A stretch of 64,000 bases of DNA from Mesomycoplasma lagogenitalium (GCF_029854295.1 NZ_CP122979.1:682001-746000), one strand, 5' to 3'; numbered from the stretch's first letter, positions 32,436-43,521 are shown. Notes: generated by a model from the sequence alone, not told the origin. Numbers and translations are program-made.

Positions 32436-33273
32436 ATTTTTAGGAATCTATGAAAAGGCAATAAATAATAAATTTTCTTGAGCAGAAAAAATTGATATAG
32501 CTAAAGAAGCTGGATTTGATTTTATTGAATTTAGTGTTGATGAATCTGACTTTCGTTTAGAAAGATTAGATTGAACCGACCAACAAATTAATGAATTGAG
32601 AAAAATATTAATTGAGAAAAATTTTTATTTTAATTCAATGTGTTTAAGTGCACATAGAAAATTTCCATTCGGTTCTAAAGATCCAATTATTCGAAAAAAA
32701 GCTTTAGAAATAATGGAAAAAGCATTAATTTTAGCCAAAAAACTAGGTATTAGAATTATTCAAATGGCTGCTTATGATGTTTATTATGAGAAAGCAAATG
32801 AAACAACTAGAAAAAGATTTATAGAAGGAATGAAAAAATGTGCATTATTAGCTCAAAAATATAGTGTAGATTTGGCGTTCGAAACAATGGATACACCTTT
32901 TGCTGGAACAATTTCTAAGTGTTTAACTTTTTTAAAAGAAATTAATATGCCTAACTTTTTTGTATATCCTGATTTAGGAAATTTAAATCAATTTACTAAT
33001 GATGTTGAAAACGAAATAATGTTAGGAAAAGATAAAATCATTGCCTTTCATTTTAAAGATACAACTTCAAGTAAATTTAAAGAAGTGGAATGAGGTAAAG
33101 GGACTGTTAAATTTCCCAAATCACTCAAAGCAATTAAAAAAATTAATTTTAAAGGTCCTATTTTGATTGAAATGTGATCTAAAAATAATAAAGATGAAAC
33201 TTTAAAAGAAAATGTTGAACTTCTTAAAAAAGCAAAAGAATTTTATCACTTGCAGTGAAAGAAGGTGAGATAA
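32410..33273 (+). CDS. ulaE: L-xylulose/L-ribulose-5-phosphate 3-epimerase
   Basis: This 287-residue TIM-barrel protein of the AP-endonuclease-2 (xylose isomerase-like) fold epimerises L-xylulose 5-phosphate to L-ribulose 5-phosphate. Markers are [55 protein letters not shown] and [10 protein letters not shown], giving metal-binding Glu, Asp and His residues. It begins within ulaD and ends with TAA directly followed by the ulaF GTG, so translation of ulaD-E-F is coupled. Confidence 0.93.
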
Positions 33274-33993
33274 GTGGATAAACAAGAAATTCAAAAATTA
33301 AAAGAAGAAGTTTATCAAGCTAATATGCTTTTGTATAAATATAAATTGGCAATACACACTTGAGGAAATGTTTCTGGAATAACAAAGGATCGTAAATATA
33401 TGGTAATTAAACCATCTGGTGTAAGTTATGAAAAAATGACCGCAGATCATATGGTTGTAGTTGATATGGATAATAATGTTATCGAATCAAGTTTAAATCC
33501 TTCTAGCGACACTCCGACTCATACACTTTTATATAAAGCGAATGAAAACATCAAGGGCATTGTACATACTCACTCCCCATTTGCTGTAGGTTGAGCGCAA
33601 GCAGGAAAAGAAATTCCGTGTTTTGGAACTACACATGCAGATAATTTTTATGGTTCAGTGCCGTGCACAAGGGAATTAACTGATGAAGAAATTAATGGAC
33701 AATACGAACACAACACCGGACTTGTAATTATTGAGCATTATAAAAAAAATAATATTAGTTTCGAATCAACTAGTGCTACACTAGTAAAAGAGCATGGACC
33801 ATTTGTTTGATCAATTAAAAGCCCTCAAGATGCGGTTAATTTAGCATTAACACTCGAAGAAGTTGCTAAAATGGCAATTTACACTTTGAGTGTTGATTCG
33901 AAAAAAGTGCAAGCAAATAAAACACTTCAAGATAAACATTATTATAGAAAACACGGAAAAAATGCTTATTATGGACAAAAACTTAAAGACTAA
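33274..33993 (+). CDS. ulaF: L-ribulose-5-phosphate 4-epimerase
   Basis: The 239-residue class II aldolase-family epimerase makes D-xylulose 5-phosphate, which enters the pentose phosphate pathway. [21 protein letters not shown], and [14 protein letters not shown] supply the active-site and zinc ligands (His98 and His100), with a third His expected near the EHGPFVW segment. It appears to start at GTG directly abutting the ulaE stop, behind AAGGTGAG. TGA encodes Trp in TWGNVSGI. Confidence 0.93.
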
Positions 33994-34831
33994 AATTAAA
34001 AATATATTTTTAGATTTAGACGGTACAACACTAACTTCTAATAAAGAAATTAGTCAAAAAACAATTTCCATTTTAAAAAAGATGCAAAAAGAGGGAAAAA
34101 CAGTTTCCATCGTTACTGGAAGACCTGTTTATTTTGCTAAAGAAGAATATTATAAATTGAATTGTGATTTTCCTATTATCGGTTGTAATGGAGCATTGGT
34201 TTATGATTTTAAAAATGATAAACTAGTTTATAAAAATCCAATTAATAAAAATATTAGTGAACAAATTTTTCAATTATTAGTTAAAAATAATATTACTTTT
34301 TTAATGTATACAACTAGCGAAATTTACGGTTATTCAAGAGAAAATTATCAAGCTGATTGATTTAATTGATTAAAAAGTAGTATTGAAAAAAGAGAAAAAC
34401 AATTTCAATTTAATCTAACGATTTTAAATTCAAAAACAAAAAATGATTTCGATATTAAAAAATTCGATATTGTAAAATTTTTAGTTATAAAAAGTGATAG
34501 TCAAGAAAAAGATATTGAAAATATCAAACCTGAATTAACTAAATTTCAGGGAGTTTATATAATTCAATCACAAGAAAAAGTAATTGATATAATGCCGGAA
34601 GGATCTTCAAAAGGTTATGCACTTGAAGTACTTTCTAAAACTAATAATTTTAATTTAGAAGAAACCTTAGTTTTTGGAGACGAACAAAATGATGTGTCGA
34701 TGTTTGAAGTTGCTAAATATTCAGTCGCAATGGGACAAAGTAAAGATGTTATAAAAGAAAAAGCAACGTTTATTACAGATTCAAATAACGACGAAGGGAT
34801 TTTCAATTTTATCAATAAATATTTAAAATAA
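33971..34831 (+). CDS. Cof-type HAD-superfamily phosphatase
   Basis: The 286-residue product has motif I FLDLDGTTLTS, motif II IVTGRP, motif III Lys in EGSSKGYAL and motif IV GDEQNDVSMFEV followed by AVAMGQS: a Cof/type IIB HAD phosphatase. It overlaps ulaF by 23 bases and is therefore part of the ascorbate transcript; removal of stray sugar phosphates from this pathway is a reasonable but unproven role. The ATG at 33971 is used; another ATG lies nine bases upstream. Confidence 0.86.
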
Positions 34832-34834
34832 ATT

Positions 34835-35308
34835 ATGTTCAAAGAAATAAAAAAAGTCAAAATAAATTGAAATAATAATGGTTTTTGATTAGTTCCTTCA
34901 ATTTACAAAATATTCACTCCCAAATCAAGAAATTTTGTTTTAAAACATACAAAAACAATTGAAGATATGATTGATAAAAATGAATTTTTTAACCGTGAAA
35001 TCATTTTTTCGTTTAATGGTGATAAAAACTTTGTTCTATTTAATAAATTGATGAAATTAAGAGGTTATAATTTACAATTGGATATTAATAAAATTAATAA
35101 AATGAATGAAAATGATATTATTACATTTTCGCCAATTGAAAATGTAATAATACATTATGATTTCAAAGCAATTGAAGCAATTTATAATGGTTATATACCT
35201 TTTGTAAGTAAAAAATACTTTACCAATCTTTTACAAGAAAAACAAAGTTTTATTAAAGACGGAATTTTAAATTTAACATTTAGACAACGGGGATATCAAG
35301 TGAAATAA
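34835..35308 (+). CDS. Unknown protein ending the ascorbate operon
   Basis: A 157-residue protein with no membrane segment and no recognised motif. It begins three bases after the HAD gene and ends just before the operon terminator, so it is co-transcribed with the ascorbate genes. N-terminal segment has four Trp codons as TGA or none conserved; the rest is rich in Asn, Ile, Lys and Phe with predicted mixed strands and helices. A pathway role is suggested only by position. Confidence 0.65.
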
Positions 35309-35320
35309 ATAAAACAATTA

Positions 35321-35350
35321 AACGAGTAGTTTTCGCTACTCGTTTTTATA
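35321..35350 (+). terminator. Intrinsic terminator of the ascorbate operon
   Basis: An ACGAGTAG / CTACTCGT stem with a short loop followed by TTTTTAT, 13 bases beyond the last gene of the operon. Confidence 0.9.
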
Positions 35351-35409
35351 TTATCGTTTTTTTAAAACAAATAAATTTACTGTTATATAACTATAACCAT
35401 CATTAAAAA

Positions 35410-36789
35410 TTAATTAGAATTAATTTTAACAACTAATTGATTGATTTTTTCTTCGTTTCCTTTTTGTGAATCGATATTCATTTCCGGAATTCCTAAAATT
35501 TTCTTTACATCTTTTTCATTAGAAGCATTAACTAACTCTTCAAATTTATTTTTAGCTTTATCTAAAGATTTTTGTGCTTGAACTTTATTTTCTCCCGTAA
35601 TTGCTGTTGGAGATATTCCAACAAAATCATTTTTATAACCCTCTTTTACATTAGCATTTGTTTTATTAAATTCAAAATCAGGAATAATATCTGATTTATT
35701 CCCTTTTTTCAATCATAAATCAGTTAATACCCGATATATAGTAGCTCCCAGTCTTTTTTCTACTGAAGTGAAAAAGTATTTAGAATCACTTTCTTGTTCT
35801 TTAGATTCTCCTTCTTTTTCAAACGCTTTAGATTGATCGGTATCAACTCCGATTACTAATTGATTTTTCTTTAATTTTTTAATCGCTTCAACTGTTGCTT
35901 TTGTTAAATCACCAGCTACTGGAAAAATTACTAATGGATCATTTGTTGTTAAAATATTATTTAGTTTCGCTTCTGTACCTTGGACAGCAATTTCATAACC
36001 AATATCTAATACTACTCCATTATTTTGAGAAGAGATTTTGGTTTTTTTATCGCTTGTTTGATTATAAGCATCAATTCCCGTTAAATAACCAGCGATAAAA
36101 TCGGTTACAGCCCCTTCGTCAGAACCACCAAAAGTAGTGACTTTTCTTTTTTCATCATCCGCTACAGTATTTGCTAAATAATCAGCAACTGCATAACCTG
36201 CCATTCATCCTGCTTCTTCTGATTTGAAATTAATTGTAATTATTTTTCCTGGTTTAACTTCCGAATCAGAAAGTTCTAAATCAATTCCGATGACAATAAT
36301 ATCTCTTTCATCAAATTCTTTTTTATTTTGAGAATATCATATTTTAAAAGCATTACTATGCTTATAACCACTTAAAATTCACACATTTAAATCAGTAAGC
36401 ATAAAAGAATTATAATCTCTTGTTAAATCAGAAGTTGAATTATAAACAGTTTTATTTCAAGTAGCACCTACTTGTAATGAGTGTCTAGAAACACCCTCTC
36501 AAATCGATTGATAAAACGATTTATCATCAACGGTACCTCCACTAGTGATCAGTCCTATTCTTAATTCTTTAAAATTACCACTTTCTTTAGCTTTGGCAAT
36601 TTCTTCATTTTTAGATTCAACAAGTTGATTAATTTTTGAATAATCAGTTGTCGCATAATGTTTGCTTTGATCTTGATTAGCAACTTTTTCTAATTCATTT
36701 CCGCAAGAAACAGCAATTGCAATAGGAAAAACTGTAGATATAGTTCCTCCTAATTTTCATAATAATTTTTTATAATTGTTTTTTCTCAT
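35410..36789 (-). CDS. BMP-family substrate-binding lipoprotein
   Basis: The 459-residue protein has a lipoprotein signal with AIAVSCGN (lipid-attached Cys29). The mature part matches the basic membrane protein (PnrA/Med) family of nucleoside-binding proteins: LRIGLITSGGTVDDKSFYQS, EEAGWMAGYAVA, KVTTFGG, GYLTGIDAY and VIGVDTDQS. It would capture nucleosides outside the cell for an ABC transporter. No transporter genes adjoin it here, so the permease must lie elsewhere. The central insert with Glu/Ser/Lys (EKEGESKEQESDSK) is unlike standard BMP and may be a surface-exposed loop. Confidence 0.9.
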
Positions 36790-36937
36790 ATATAACCTCA
36801 TTTTTTATTTCTATAATTAAATTTTAATTTGTTTTATTTTTTTATACAACAATAAAATTAAAAGTAGTACTTTTCTTTGAATTTTTAGTTATTTTATAGA
36901 TAGTAATAGTGAATTTAATTTAGCAAAATCTAAAAAA

Positions 36938-36969
36938 AATAAAAAAAATCACCAAAAAACTTGGTGATT
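36938..36969 (-). terminator. Intrinsic terminator of the tRNA-Leu/Lys unit
   Basis: AATCACCAA / TTGGTGATT stem followed by eight T on the minus strand, 17 bases after the tRNA-Lys gene. Confidence 0.88.
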
Positions 36970-36985
36970 AGGTCAACATTTGAAA

Positions 36986-37061
36986 TGGTACGCCCTAGAG
37001 GATTCGAACCTCTGACCCAATGGTTAAAAGCCATTTGCTCTACCTTCTGAGCTAAGGGCGC
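36986..37061 (-). tRNA. tRNA-Lys (TTT)
   Basis: The minus strand folds into a 76-base cloverleaf with acceptor GCGCCCT / AGGGCGT, a T-arm containing GGTTCGAATCC, and anticodon loop CTTTTAA, so the anticodon is TTT. CCA is encoded. Confidence 0.96.
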
Positions 37062-37064
37062 ATA

Positions 37065-37151
37065 TGGTGCTCGAAACTGGACTTGAACCAGCACGGTGTT
37101 GCCACCGAGGGATTTTAAGTCCCTTGCGTCTACCTATTCCGCCACTCGAGC
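37065..37151 (-). tRNA. tRNA-Leu (TAA)
   Basis: An 87-base class II tRNA with acceptor GCTCGAG... , long variable arm (GGTGGCAACACC), anticodon stem GGGAC / ... loop with TAA, and encoded CCA. It is upstream of tRNA-Lys with three bases between, so the two form one transcription unit. Confidence 0.96.
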
Positions 37152-37170
37152 ATTTCTTTGTTGCTTTAAC

Positions 37171-37176
37171 ATTATA
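37171..37176 (-). promoter_or_regulatory. -10 box of the tRNA-Leu/Lys unit
   Basis: TATAAT on the minus strand about 20 bases before tRNA-Leu, preceded by an A/T-rich stretch; no good -35 is evident. Confidence 0.6.
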
Positions 37177-37301
37177 CAAGATTTTTAAAAAAACAGAAAC
37201 TTTTTTTATTTTTTTTATTTACATTAATTAAATAAAATGAATATTATAATTTTTAAAATTAATCTTTTCAATTAATTAAATTCATTTATAATAATGCTAT
37301 T

Positions 37302-37793
37302 ATGAATTTAAAAAAGATATTTGACTGCCAAAAAGAAATCGATTTAAAATTTGGAACATTAAGAAGCGAGGCTAACAACGGAGAAGATAATTTAGCTAAT
37401 AAAATTACTTTAGCAATTATTGTAGAAATAGCTGAATTCGCTAACGAAATTCAAACTTTTAAATATTGAAAATTAAATAAAAATATTAATAAAGAAAAAA
37501 TAATGGAAGAGTGAGCAGATATTATTCACTTTTTAAGTTCTTGTGCAAACAAGTTAGAATTAGAAAGCGAAATTAACCCTTTTGTAGCTTCTGATAATGT
37601 AAATTTCCAATTTAAACATGCATTTAAAGCGGCAGTTGAATTTCAAGAAAATTTTAATAAAGAAAATTTAAGAAAATTATATTCTTTAATTTTAGGTTTT
37701 TTAAATATTTTAAATGTTAAAGAACAAGAATTAATTGATGCCTATTTTAAAAAGGTTGAAATTAATTTAAAAAGAATAGAAAATAAATATTAA
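37302..37793 (+). CDS. Dimeric dUTPase (MazG-like all-alpha NTP pyrophosphatase)
   Basis: This 163-residue helical protein has the metal-binding pattern of dimeric dUTPases: Glu42-X2-Glu45 and Glu49 (VEIAEFANE), then Glu70-X2-Asp73 (EEWADIIHF). These enzymes hydrolyse dUTP to dUMP and keep uracil out of DNA. Trp and other aromatic residues (FKYWK) lie near the uracil pocket in related proteins. TGA encodes some Trp. No SD is clear. It is a single gene followed by tRNA-Arg. Confidence 0.85.
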
Positions 37794-37811
37794 AAAAATA
37801 AAAAAATATGC

Positions 37812-37817
37812 TATAAT
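37812..37817 (+). promoter_or_regulatory. -10 box of tRNA-Arg
   Basis: TATAAT eleven bases before the tRNA-Arg gene. The upstream region is A-rich and overlaps the 3' end of the dUTPase gene. Confidence 0.65.
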
Positions 37818-37827
37818 ACATATTAGT

Positions 37828-37904
37828 GGTTCCGTAGCTCAGCAGGATAGAGCACAAGCCTTCTAAGCTTGTTGTCAGAGGTTCGAATCCTCTCGGGATC
37901 GCCA
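37828..37904 (+). tRNA. tRNA-Arg (TCT)
   Basis: A 77-base cloverleaf: acceptor GGTTCCG / CGGGATC with G-U pairs, D-arm TAGCTCAGCAGGATAGAGC, anticodon loop CTTCTAA giving TCT, T-arm GGTTCGAATCC, encoded CCA. Confidence 0.96.
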
Positions 37905-37976
37905 TTTTTTTATTTTTTTTAAAATAAAAATGGCTATTATTAATTTTTTATTTATAAATATTAAAAAAATAGGCAA

Positions 37977-38078
37977 ATGTTTTTCAATGACAAAAGAGGT
38001 TCTAGATCTCATAACGTTCCTGGTCCTGGAAGAGGAAATAATAGTTTTAAAAATAAGTTATTAAAATCCTTATTTTAA
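37977..38078 (+). CDS. Candidate 33-residue small protein
   Basis: An ATG frame of 33 codons after tRNA-Arg encodes a basic peptide with SRSHNVPGPGRGNNSF in its middle. The Gly/Pro/Arg-rich stretch is GC-richer than random spacer here and unlike neutral AT-rich drift, and a bidirectional terminator follows its stop. There is no clear ribosome-binding site (only AGG four bases before the ATG). It could be a true small protein, part of an RNA, or a remnant of a larger gene. Confidence 0.4.
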   Translation: MFFNDKRGSRSHNVPGPGRGNNSFKNKLLKSLF

Positions 38079-38091
38079 TAATTTTACATAT

Positions 38092-38125
38092 AAAAAGTAG
38101 ACCTTTTTATCAGTCTACTTTTTTT
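38092..38125. terminator. Bidirectional intrinsic terminator
   Basis: AAAAAGTAGAC / GTCTACTTTTTTT stem with T runs on both strands, placed between the plus-strand tRNA-Arg/small ORF and the convergent methyltransferase gene. Confidence 0.88.
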
Positions 38126-38131
38126 AATTTA

Positions 38132-38848
38132 TTATTTTTTTAATATTCAAAATGTAGTGTTGTCTGAAAATTTTTTAACTTCATTTGATTCATAAAAATT
38201 TTTATCTCTATCAACAATTTCTAAAATAGTTAAATTAGTATTATTTGAAATTAATTCAATTAATTCAGTTTTGGAATATAAATGAAGAAAATCGCAAATT
38301 TTATTTTCATTTTTAAAAATAAAATTACCATATTTTTCATATGTAAATTCACTACATTCTTCTAAATAATTTTTATAATAAAGTAAATATTCTTTTTCAT
38401 CTCTTTCGTGGGCTGTGAAAATAAAAATTCCATTATCTTTTAAAATTCTTTCAACTTCTTTTAAAGCATTAATTCTGCTTTTTTCTAGAGGAATTCCAGG
38501 TCAACCATTAAAGGAAAATAATACAAAATCAAATGTATTTGTTTCAAAAGGCAAATTTGTTGCATCGGCAACTAAAAAATCAATAAGATATTTTTTGTCT
38601 TCATTAATTATTTTTGCATTTTCAATCATTGCTTGGGAAATATCGCAAGCAACAATGTTTTTATAATTTTGTTCATAAAGAGCAAAAGTTGTTCTTCCTG
38701 AACCACAGCCTAAATCTAAAATTTTTGCATCTTTATTTACATATTTATTAATTAAAAATTCTTCTGATTTTCATAGTTTTACATTTAAAGTGGCATTGCT
38801 ATAATCTAAAACAGTTTTAGGATCTAAAAAAGCTTTTTTATTATTCAT
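38132..38848 (-). CDS. Class I SAM-dependent methyltransferase
   Basis: The 238-residue protein has the SAM-binding motif I ILDLGCGSGRTTFAL, acidic motif II IVACDIS, motif III-like VADATNLPF and motif IV FDFVLFSFNGWPG (methyltransf_11/25 type). The substrate is not evident; small-molecule or RNA methyltransferases share this layout. Its ATG overlaps the end of the lipoprotein gene by eight bases, so both are probably co-transcribed. TGA encodes several Trp. Confidence 0.85.
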
Positions 38849-40124
38849 TATCTAAACTGTCTATTGGTAAAATATAACTTTCTTGTCAACTAATAACTTG
38901 GTCAGTAAAACCAATATCTACCATATCGCTCATTGAGGTAGATTTAAGTAAAAATAATTCATAGTCAACTGTTATTTTTAAACTTAATCCTCTATCGCTG
39001 GTATTTACAAAATAAAAATTAATGTTTTTTATAATATTGTCAGATAAATTAGTAACAAAGGGGTAAATTGCAATATTATCATTTCGTGCTTTAAAATTTT
39101 CAATTTTATTATCAGCCATTTTTAAATGATATGCATTTTTTTCATTATCATTTAAAATAACCGATAATTTAGAATGCATTAATTTTTTAAAAAAATCAAT
39201 TTTATTATTAAATAAACTATTAATTTCTCTTTCATTTTGATTGTTAGCTGCATTTTGTTTAATAATATCAACTAGTTTTAATTTCTTTAAAATTTCTTTA
39301 AAATCAGGACGATGTAAGTTAAAGTTAAAAAAGTTTTTAAAATTTTCTTTATTGATTTTTCTAAAATTTGAAAAACTGTATGTTTTTGTAAAAATATTTG
39401 TAATACCTGAATTATCTTTTAAATTTTCAATTTGTACTTCAATGTCTAATGTTCCATTTAAATCATCAGCTTTAACCGCTTTAACTTTATAATCAAATTC
39501 ATATTGATCATCTGAATTATTAGTTTCAAAAAATAGTTGTTTTAAAGCCAAATTTAAATTATATTTTTCTTCTCTAAATATTTCAGTTGCATTGTTATAA
39601 CTTGATAAAAATGAATAGTTAATATTGTTTAAACCTTCCTTTTTATATTGAAGTGAATTTAGTTTATCTAAATTTTCATTATAAACTAGCATTGAACCTA
39701 CTAAAGAGGGAAAAAGATTTAAAACTCATTGCTCTAAATCTTTTGGAATTAAAAAATTTTCTCTTTTATCAGTAGTTTTAATTTGCTCATTTTTCTTTGA
39801 TTTATCAACTTGATTATTATCAGTTTGATCTTTATTTACATTTTGGAATTTATCAGTTTGATTATTGCTTGTTTTTTGATCTTTATTATTATCATTTTCA
39901 TCTTTTAAAATTAATGTGTTTTTATTATCGTCGTTTTTACTTATTTTATTTTTATTATCTACATTTGACTTTTGATCTTTATTATCGTCTTTAATACCAT
40001 CTTTATTTTTATCTTCATCGGGTACATTTACATTTTCAACCTCAGATGAGCAAGAACTAAATAATATAGTTGCTGCAGTTGATAAATTTATAATACTTAA
40101 ATATTTAAATCAGTGTTTTTTCAT
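38841..40124 (-). CDS. Lipoprotein with Asn/Asp/Lys-rich linker
   Basis: The 427-residue protein has a lipoprotein signal ending in LFSSC (Cys25), a linker of about 90 residues made almost only of Asn, Asp, Lys, Gln and Thr, and then a roughly 300-residue folded part of unknown family. Such linkers are typical of mycoplasma surface lipoproteins, holding a domain away from the membrane. No catalytic motif is visible. Upstream of the methyltransferase with an eight-base overlap. Surface exposure and possible antigenic role are inferred from the lipobox. Confidence 0.78.
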
Positions 40125-40261
40125 AGTTTGAGTATTTTATTATAAAATTTTAAAAAACAAAATATTTTTATAAAAATTTAATTTTGCACTTTTAATATTT
40201 TAATTTTATATTTTTTTAAAATGATGAAATATTTAATTTATATCTTTATTTAAATTGGAAA

Positions 40262-40295
40262 AATAAAAAAATACAAAGTCGCACTTTGTATTTTA
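40262..40295 (-). terminator. Intrinsic terminator of the rpsL-rpsG-fusA operon
   Basis: AAAATACAAAGT / ACTTTGTATTTT stem with a GCG loop followed by T-rich sequence on the minus strand, a few bases past the fusA stop. Confidence 0.9.
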
Positions 40296-40298
40296 ATA

Positions 40299-42386
40299 TT
40301 AATCTTCATCAGCTTTAATTGCACGTTTTTTAATAATTACATCGGCAATTTGTCTTGGTGTTACTTCGTAGTGATCAAATTGCATTTGGTATGTACCTCT
40401 ACCTGAAGTCATAGATCTTAATTGAGTTGAATATCCAAACATTTCTGATAAAGGAACATCTGCTCTAATAATATTAGCACCATCAGATCTAGTTTCTTGT
40501 TCTTTAACTTGTCCTCTTCTACGAGATAAATCTCCCATAACATCCCCTGAATAATCAGCGGGCACAACTACAGAAACATCCATAATTGGTTCTAATAAAA
40601 CAGTTCCAATAGCATCTTTTGCTTTTGTAAGAGCTTTAGATGCAGCAATTTTATAAGCCATTTCAGATGAATCGACATCATGGTATGATCCATCAAATAA
40701 TGTGGCTTTTAAATCGATCATTGGATATCCAGCTAAAATTCCAGCTGCCATTTTTTCTTCAAGACCTTTTTGAATTGATTTAATGTATTCTTTAGGTATT
40801 TTACCACCAACGATTTTATCAACAAATTCAAATCCTTTATCTGGATTAGGTTCAAATTTAATTCAAACATGACCATATTGACCTTTACCACCAGATTGTT
40901 TAATGTGTTTTCCTTCAACTTCAGCATCTTTTGTAATTGTTTCACGATATGAAACTTGTGGTGCTCCAACTGTTGCTTCAACACCAAATTCTCTTTTTAG
41001 ACGATCGACAATAATATCTAAGTGTAATTCACCCATACCAGCAATTATTGTTTGCCCAGTTTCATCATCTGTTCATGTTCTAAATGTAGGATCTTCATTT
41101 GCTAATTTTTGTAATCCTAATGATAATTTTTCTGTTGCTGCTTTAGAAGCTGGTTCTAATGCTTGGGAAATAACTGGTTCTGGGAAAACCATTTTTTCTA
41201 ACACAAAACGTTTTGCTTTTTCAGAAATTAATGTATCTCCTGTAAATGTATCTTTAAGCCCAACTGCAGCTCCAATATCTCCTGTTCTTACTTCATCAAT
41301 TTCTTCTCTAGAGTTAGCATGCATTTCTAAAATACGTCCCACTCTTTCTTTTTTATCTTTTGTTGAATTATAAATATAAGAACCTTTTTGTAAAACTCCT
41401 GAATAAACTCTGAAAAATGTTAAAGTACCAACAAATGGATCGTTCATAATTTTAAATGCTAATGCTGAAAAATCAAAATCATCCGATGCTGGAACATCGA
41501 TAACTTCATCATCAATATATCCTTTAATTGCAGGAACATCTAAAGGGGAAGGTAAATAATCAACTACTGCATCGATCATTTTTTTAACACCTTTATTTTT
41601 AAATGATGTACCACAAACTACAGGGAAAAATTCAGATGTTAAAGTAGCAACTCTTATTGCTTGCTTTAATCTATCTGCTGAAACTTCTTCTCCTTCTAAA
41701 GCCATCATCATTAATTCTTCATCAAAATCAGCAACAGCTTCAATTAACTGACTTCTCATTAATTTTGCTTTATCTAATAAATGGCTAGGAATTTCAATTT
41801 CTTTTGCTTCCTCTTCTTTTTCTCCGTCGTATTCAAAGGCTTTCATTTCTACTAAGTCAATTAAACCTCTATAATCATTTTCTGAACCGATATTTAATTG
41901 AATAGCAACAGCATTTCCCCCAAGTCTTTCTTTAACGGAACGAATTGATGCTTCAAAATCAGCACCCGCCTTATCCATTTTATTAACATAAACGATTCTA
42001 GGAACTTTATAGTTTGTTGCTTGTCTTCAAACTGTTTCAGTTTGTGGCTCAACACCAGATTGAGCATCTAAAACCGCTACAGCACCATCTAATACTCTTA
42101 ATGAACGTTCTACTTCTACTGTAAAGTCAACGTGTCCTGGGGTATCAATAATATTAATTCTTTTGTCTTTTCAAAATGCTGTTGTAGCAGCAGAAGTAAT
42201 AGTAATTCCTCTTTCTTTTTCTTGTTCCATTCAGTCCATTTGAGAACCACCATCATGTGTTTCTCCAATTTTGTGAATTTTACCAGTGTGGAATAAAATT
42301 CTTTCAGTTGTTGTAGTTTTTCCTGCATCGATGTGAGCCATAATTCCGATATTACGGTAATCTTTTAAATCAAATTTTCTTGCCAT
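40299..42386 (-). CDS. fusA: Elongation factor G
   Basis: EF-G is the translocation GTPase. The 695-residue length is standard. Motifs: G1 [16 protein letters not shown]2 with [12 protein letters not shown]3 DTPGHVDF, G4 NKMDK, and domain IV/V segments such as [16 protein letters not shown]. Four TGA Trp codons interrupt it under the standard code. It is the last gene of the str operon, starting two bases after the rpsG stop. Confidence 0.97.
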
Positions 42387-42388
42387 AA

Positions 42389-42859
<471 letters not shown>

Positions 42860-42886
42860 ATATTCCTCCTATTTATTTTAATTTAA

Positions 42887-43300
42887 TTATTTTTTAGGTT
42901 TTTTAGCTCCGTATTTTGATCTAGCTTGATTTCTTTTACTTACACCAGCTGTATCTTGTGTTCCTCTAACTATATGGTATCTAACCCCAGGTAAATCTTT
43001 AACTTTTCCTCCACGAATTAAAACAACTGAGTGTTCTTGTAAATTGTGTCCCTCACCTGGAATATAAGCTGTTACTTCCATTCCATTTGATAATTTTACC
43101 CTTGCATATTTTCTAAGAGCAGAGTTAGGTTTTTTAGGTGTCATAGTTGCAACCCTTGTACAAACACCACGTTTAAATGGTGAAGGTAATTTTGTTTCTT
43201 TTTTGTGTAAAGAGTTGTACCCAACGATAAGTGCAGGGGCTTTAGTTTTTCTAACTTTGTTAACACGCCCTTGGCTTACTAATTGCGCTATTGTAGGCAT
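42887..43300 (-). CDS. rpsL: 30S ribosomal protein S12
   Basis: The 137-residue S12 has PTIAQLV at the start, the decoding-site loop [11 protein letters not shown], and the conserved [17 protein letters not shown]. The Lys residues where streptomycin-resistance substitutions occur are unaltered (KKPNS and RGGKVKDLP). First gene of the str operon, with the promoter listed below. Confidence 0.97.
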   Translation of the reverse strand: MPTIAQLVSQGRVNKVRKTKAPALIVGYNSLHKKETKLPSPFKRGVCTRVATMTPKKPNSALRKYARVKLSNGMEVTAYIPGEGHNLQEHSVVLIRGGKVKDLPGVRYHIVRGTQDTAGVSKRNQARSKYGAKKPKK

Positions 43301-43389
43301 TTTAATTCCTTTCTATTTTTTAAATTTAATAATATTTTTACTAGCTTTAATTAATTATCTTTAACAAGACTTTAATAAATGCTTTTATA

Positions 43390-43419
43390 ATTATATAACA
43401 ACTTAGCCGAGAGTATCAA
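43390..43419 (-). promoter_or_regulatory. Promoter of the str operon, preceded by a poly-A tract
   Basis: On the minus strand TTGATA (43414-43419) and TATAAT (43390-43395) are separated by 18 bases. A run of sixteen A on the minus strand (43426-43441) lies just upstream of the -35 box, positioned like an UP element. Confidence 0.8.
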
Positions 43420-43455
43420 AAAAAGTTTTTTTTTTTTTTTTGATTTTATAAAAAA

Positions 43456-43488
43456 ATAGATAGTTGCGATTTTTAACTATCTATTTTC
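43456..43488 (-). terminator. Intrinsic terminator of the mutM-Smr-membrane protein operon
   Basis: AAATAGATAGTT / AACTATCTATTTTTTT hairpin on the minus strand, following the stop of the membrane-protein gene. Confidence 0.85.
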
Positions 43489-43521
43489 ATTTTTTCAAAC
43501 TTTTAAATTGAATTAAAATTA

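Noticed and set aside
37918-37935. A/T palindrome just after tRNA-Arg as a strong terminator
   Set aside because: It pairs the encoded GCCA end with a downstream TGGC across long A/T runs; without a stable GC stem it is uncertain, and a much stronger terminator lies at 38092.
38092-38125. Hairpin as an attachment site or repeat of a mobile element
   Set aside because: It has the stem and T-run layout of an ordinary bidirectional terminator between convergent genes, and no second copy was noticed.
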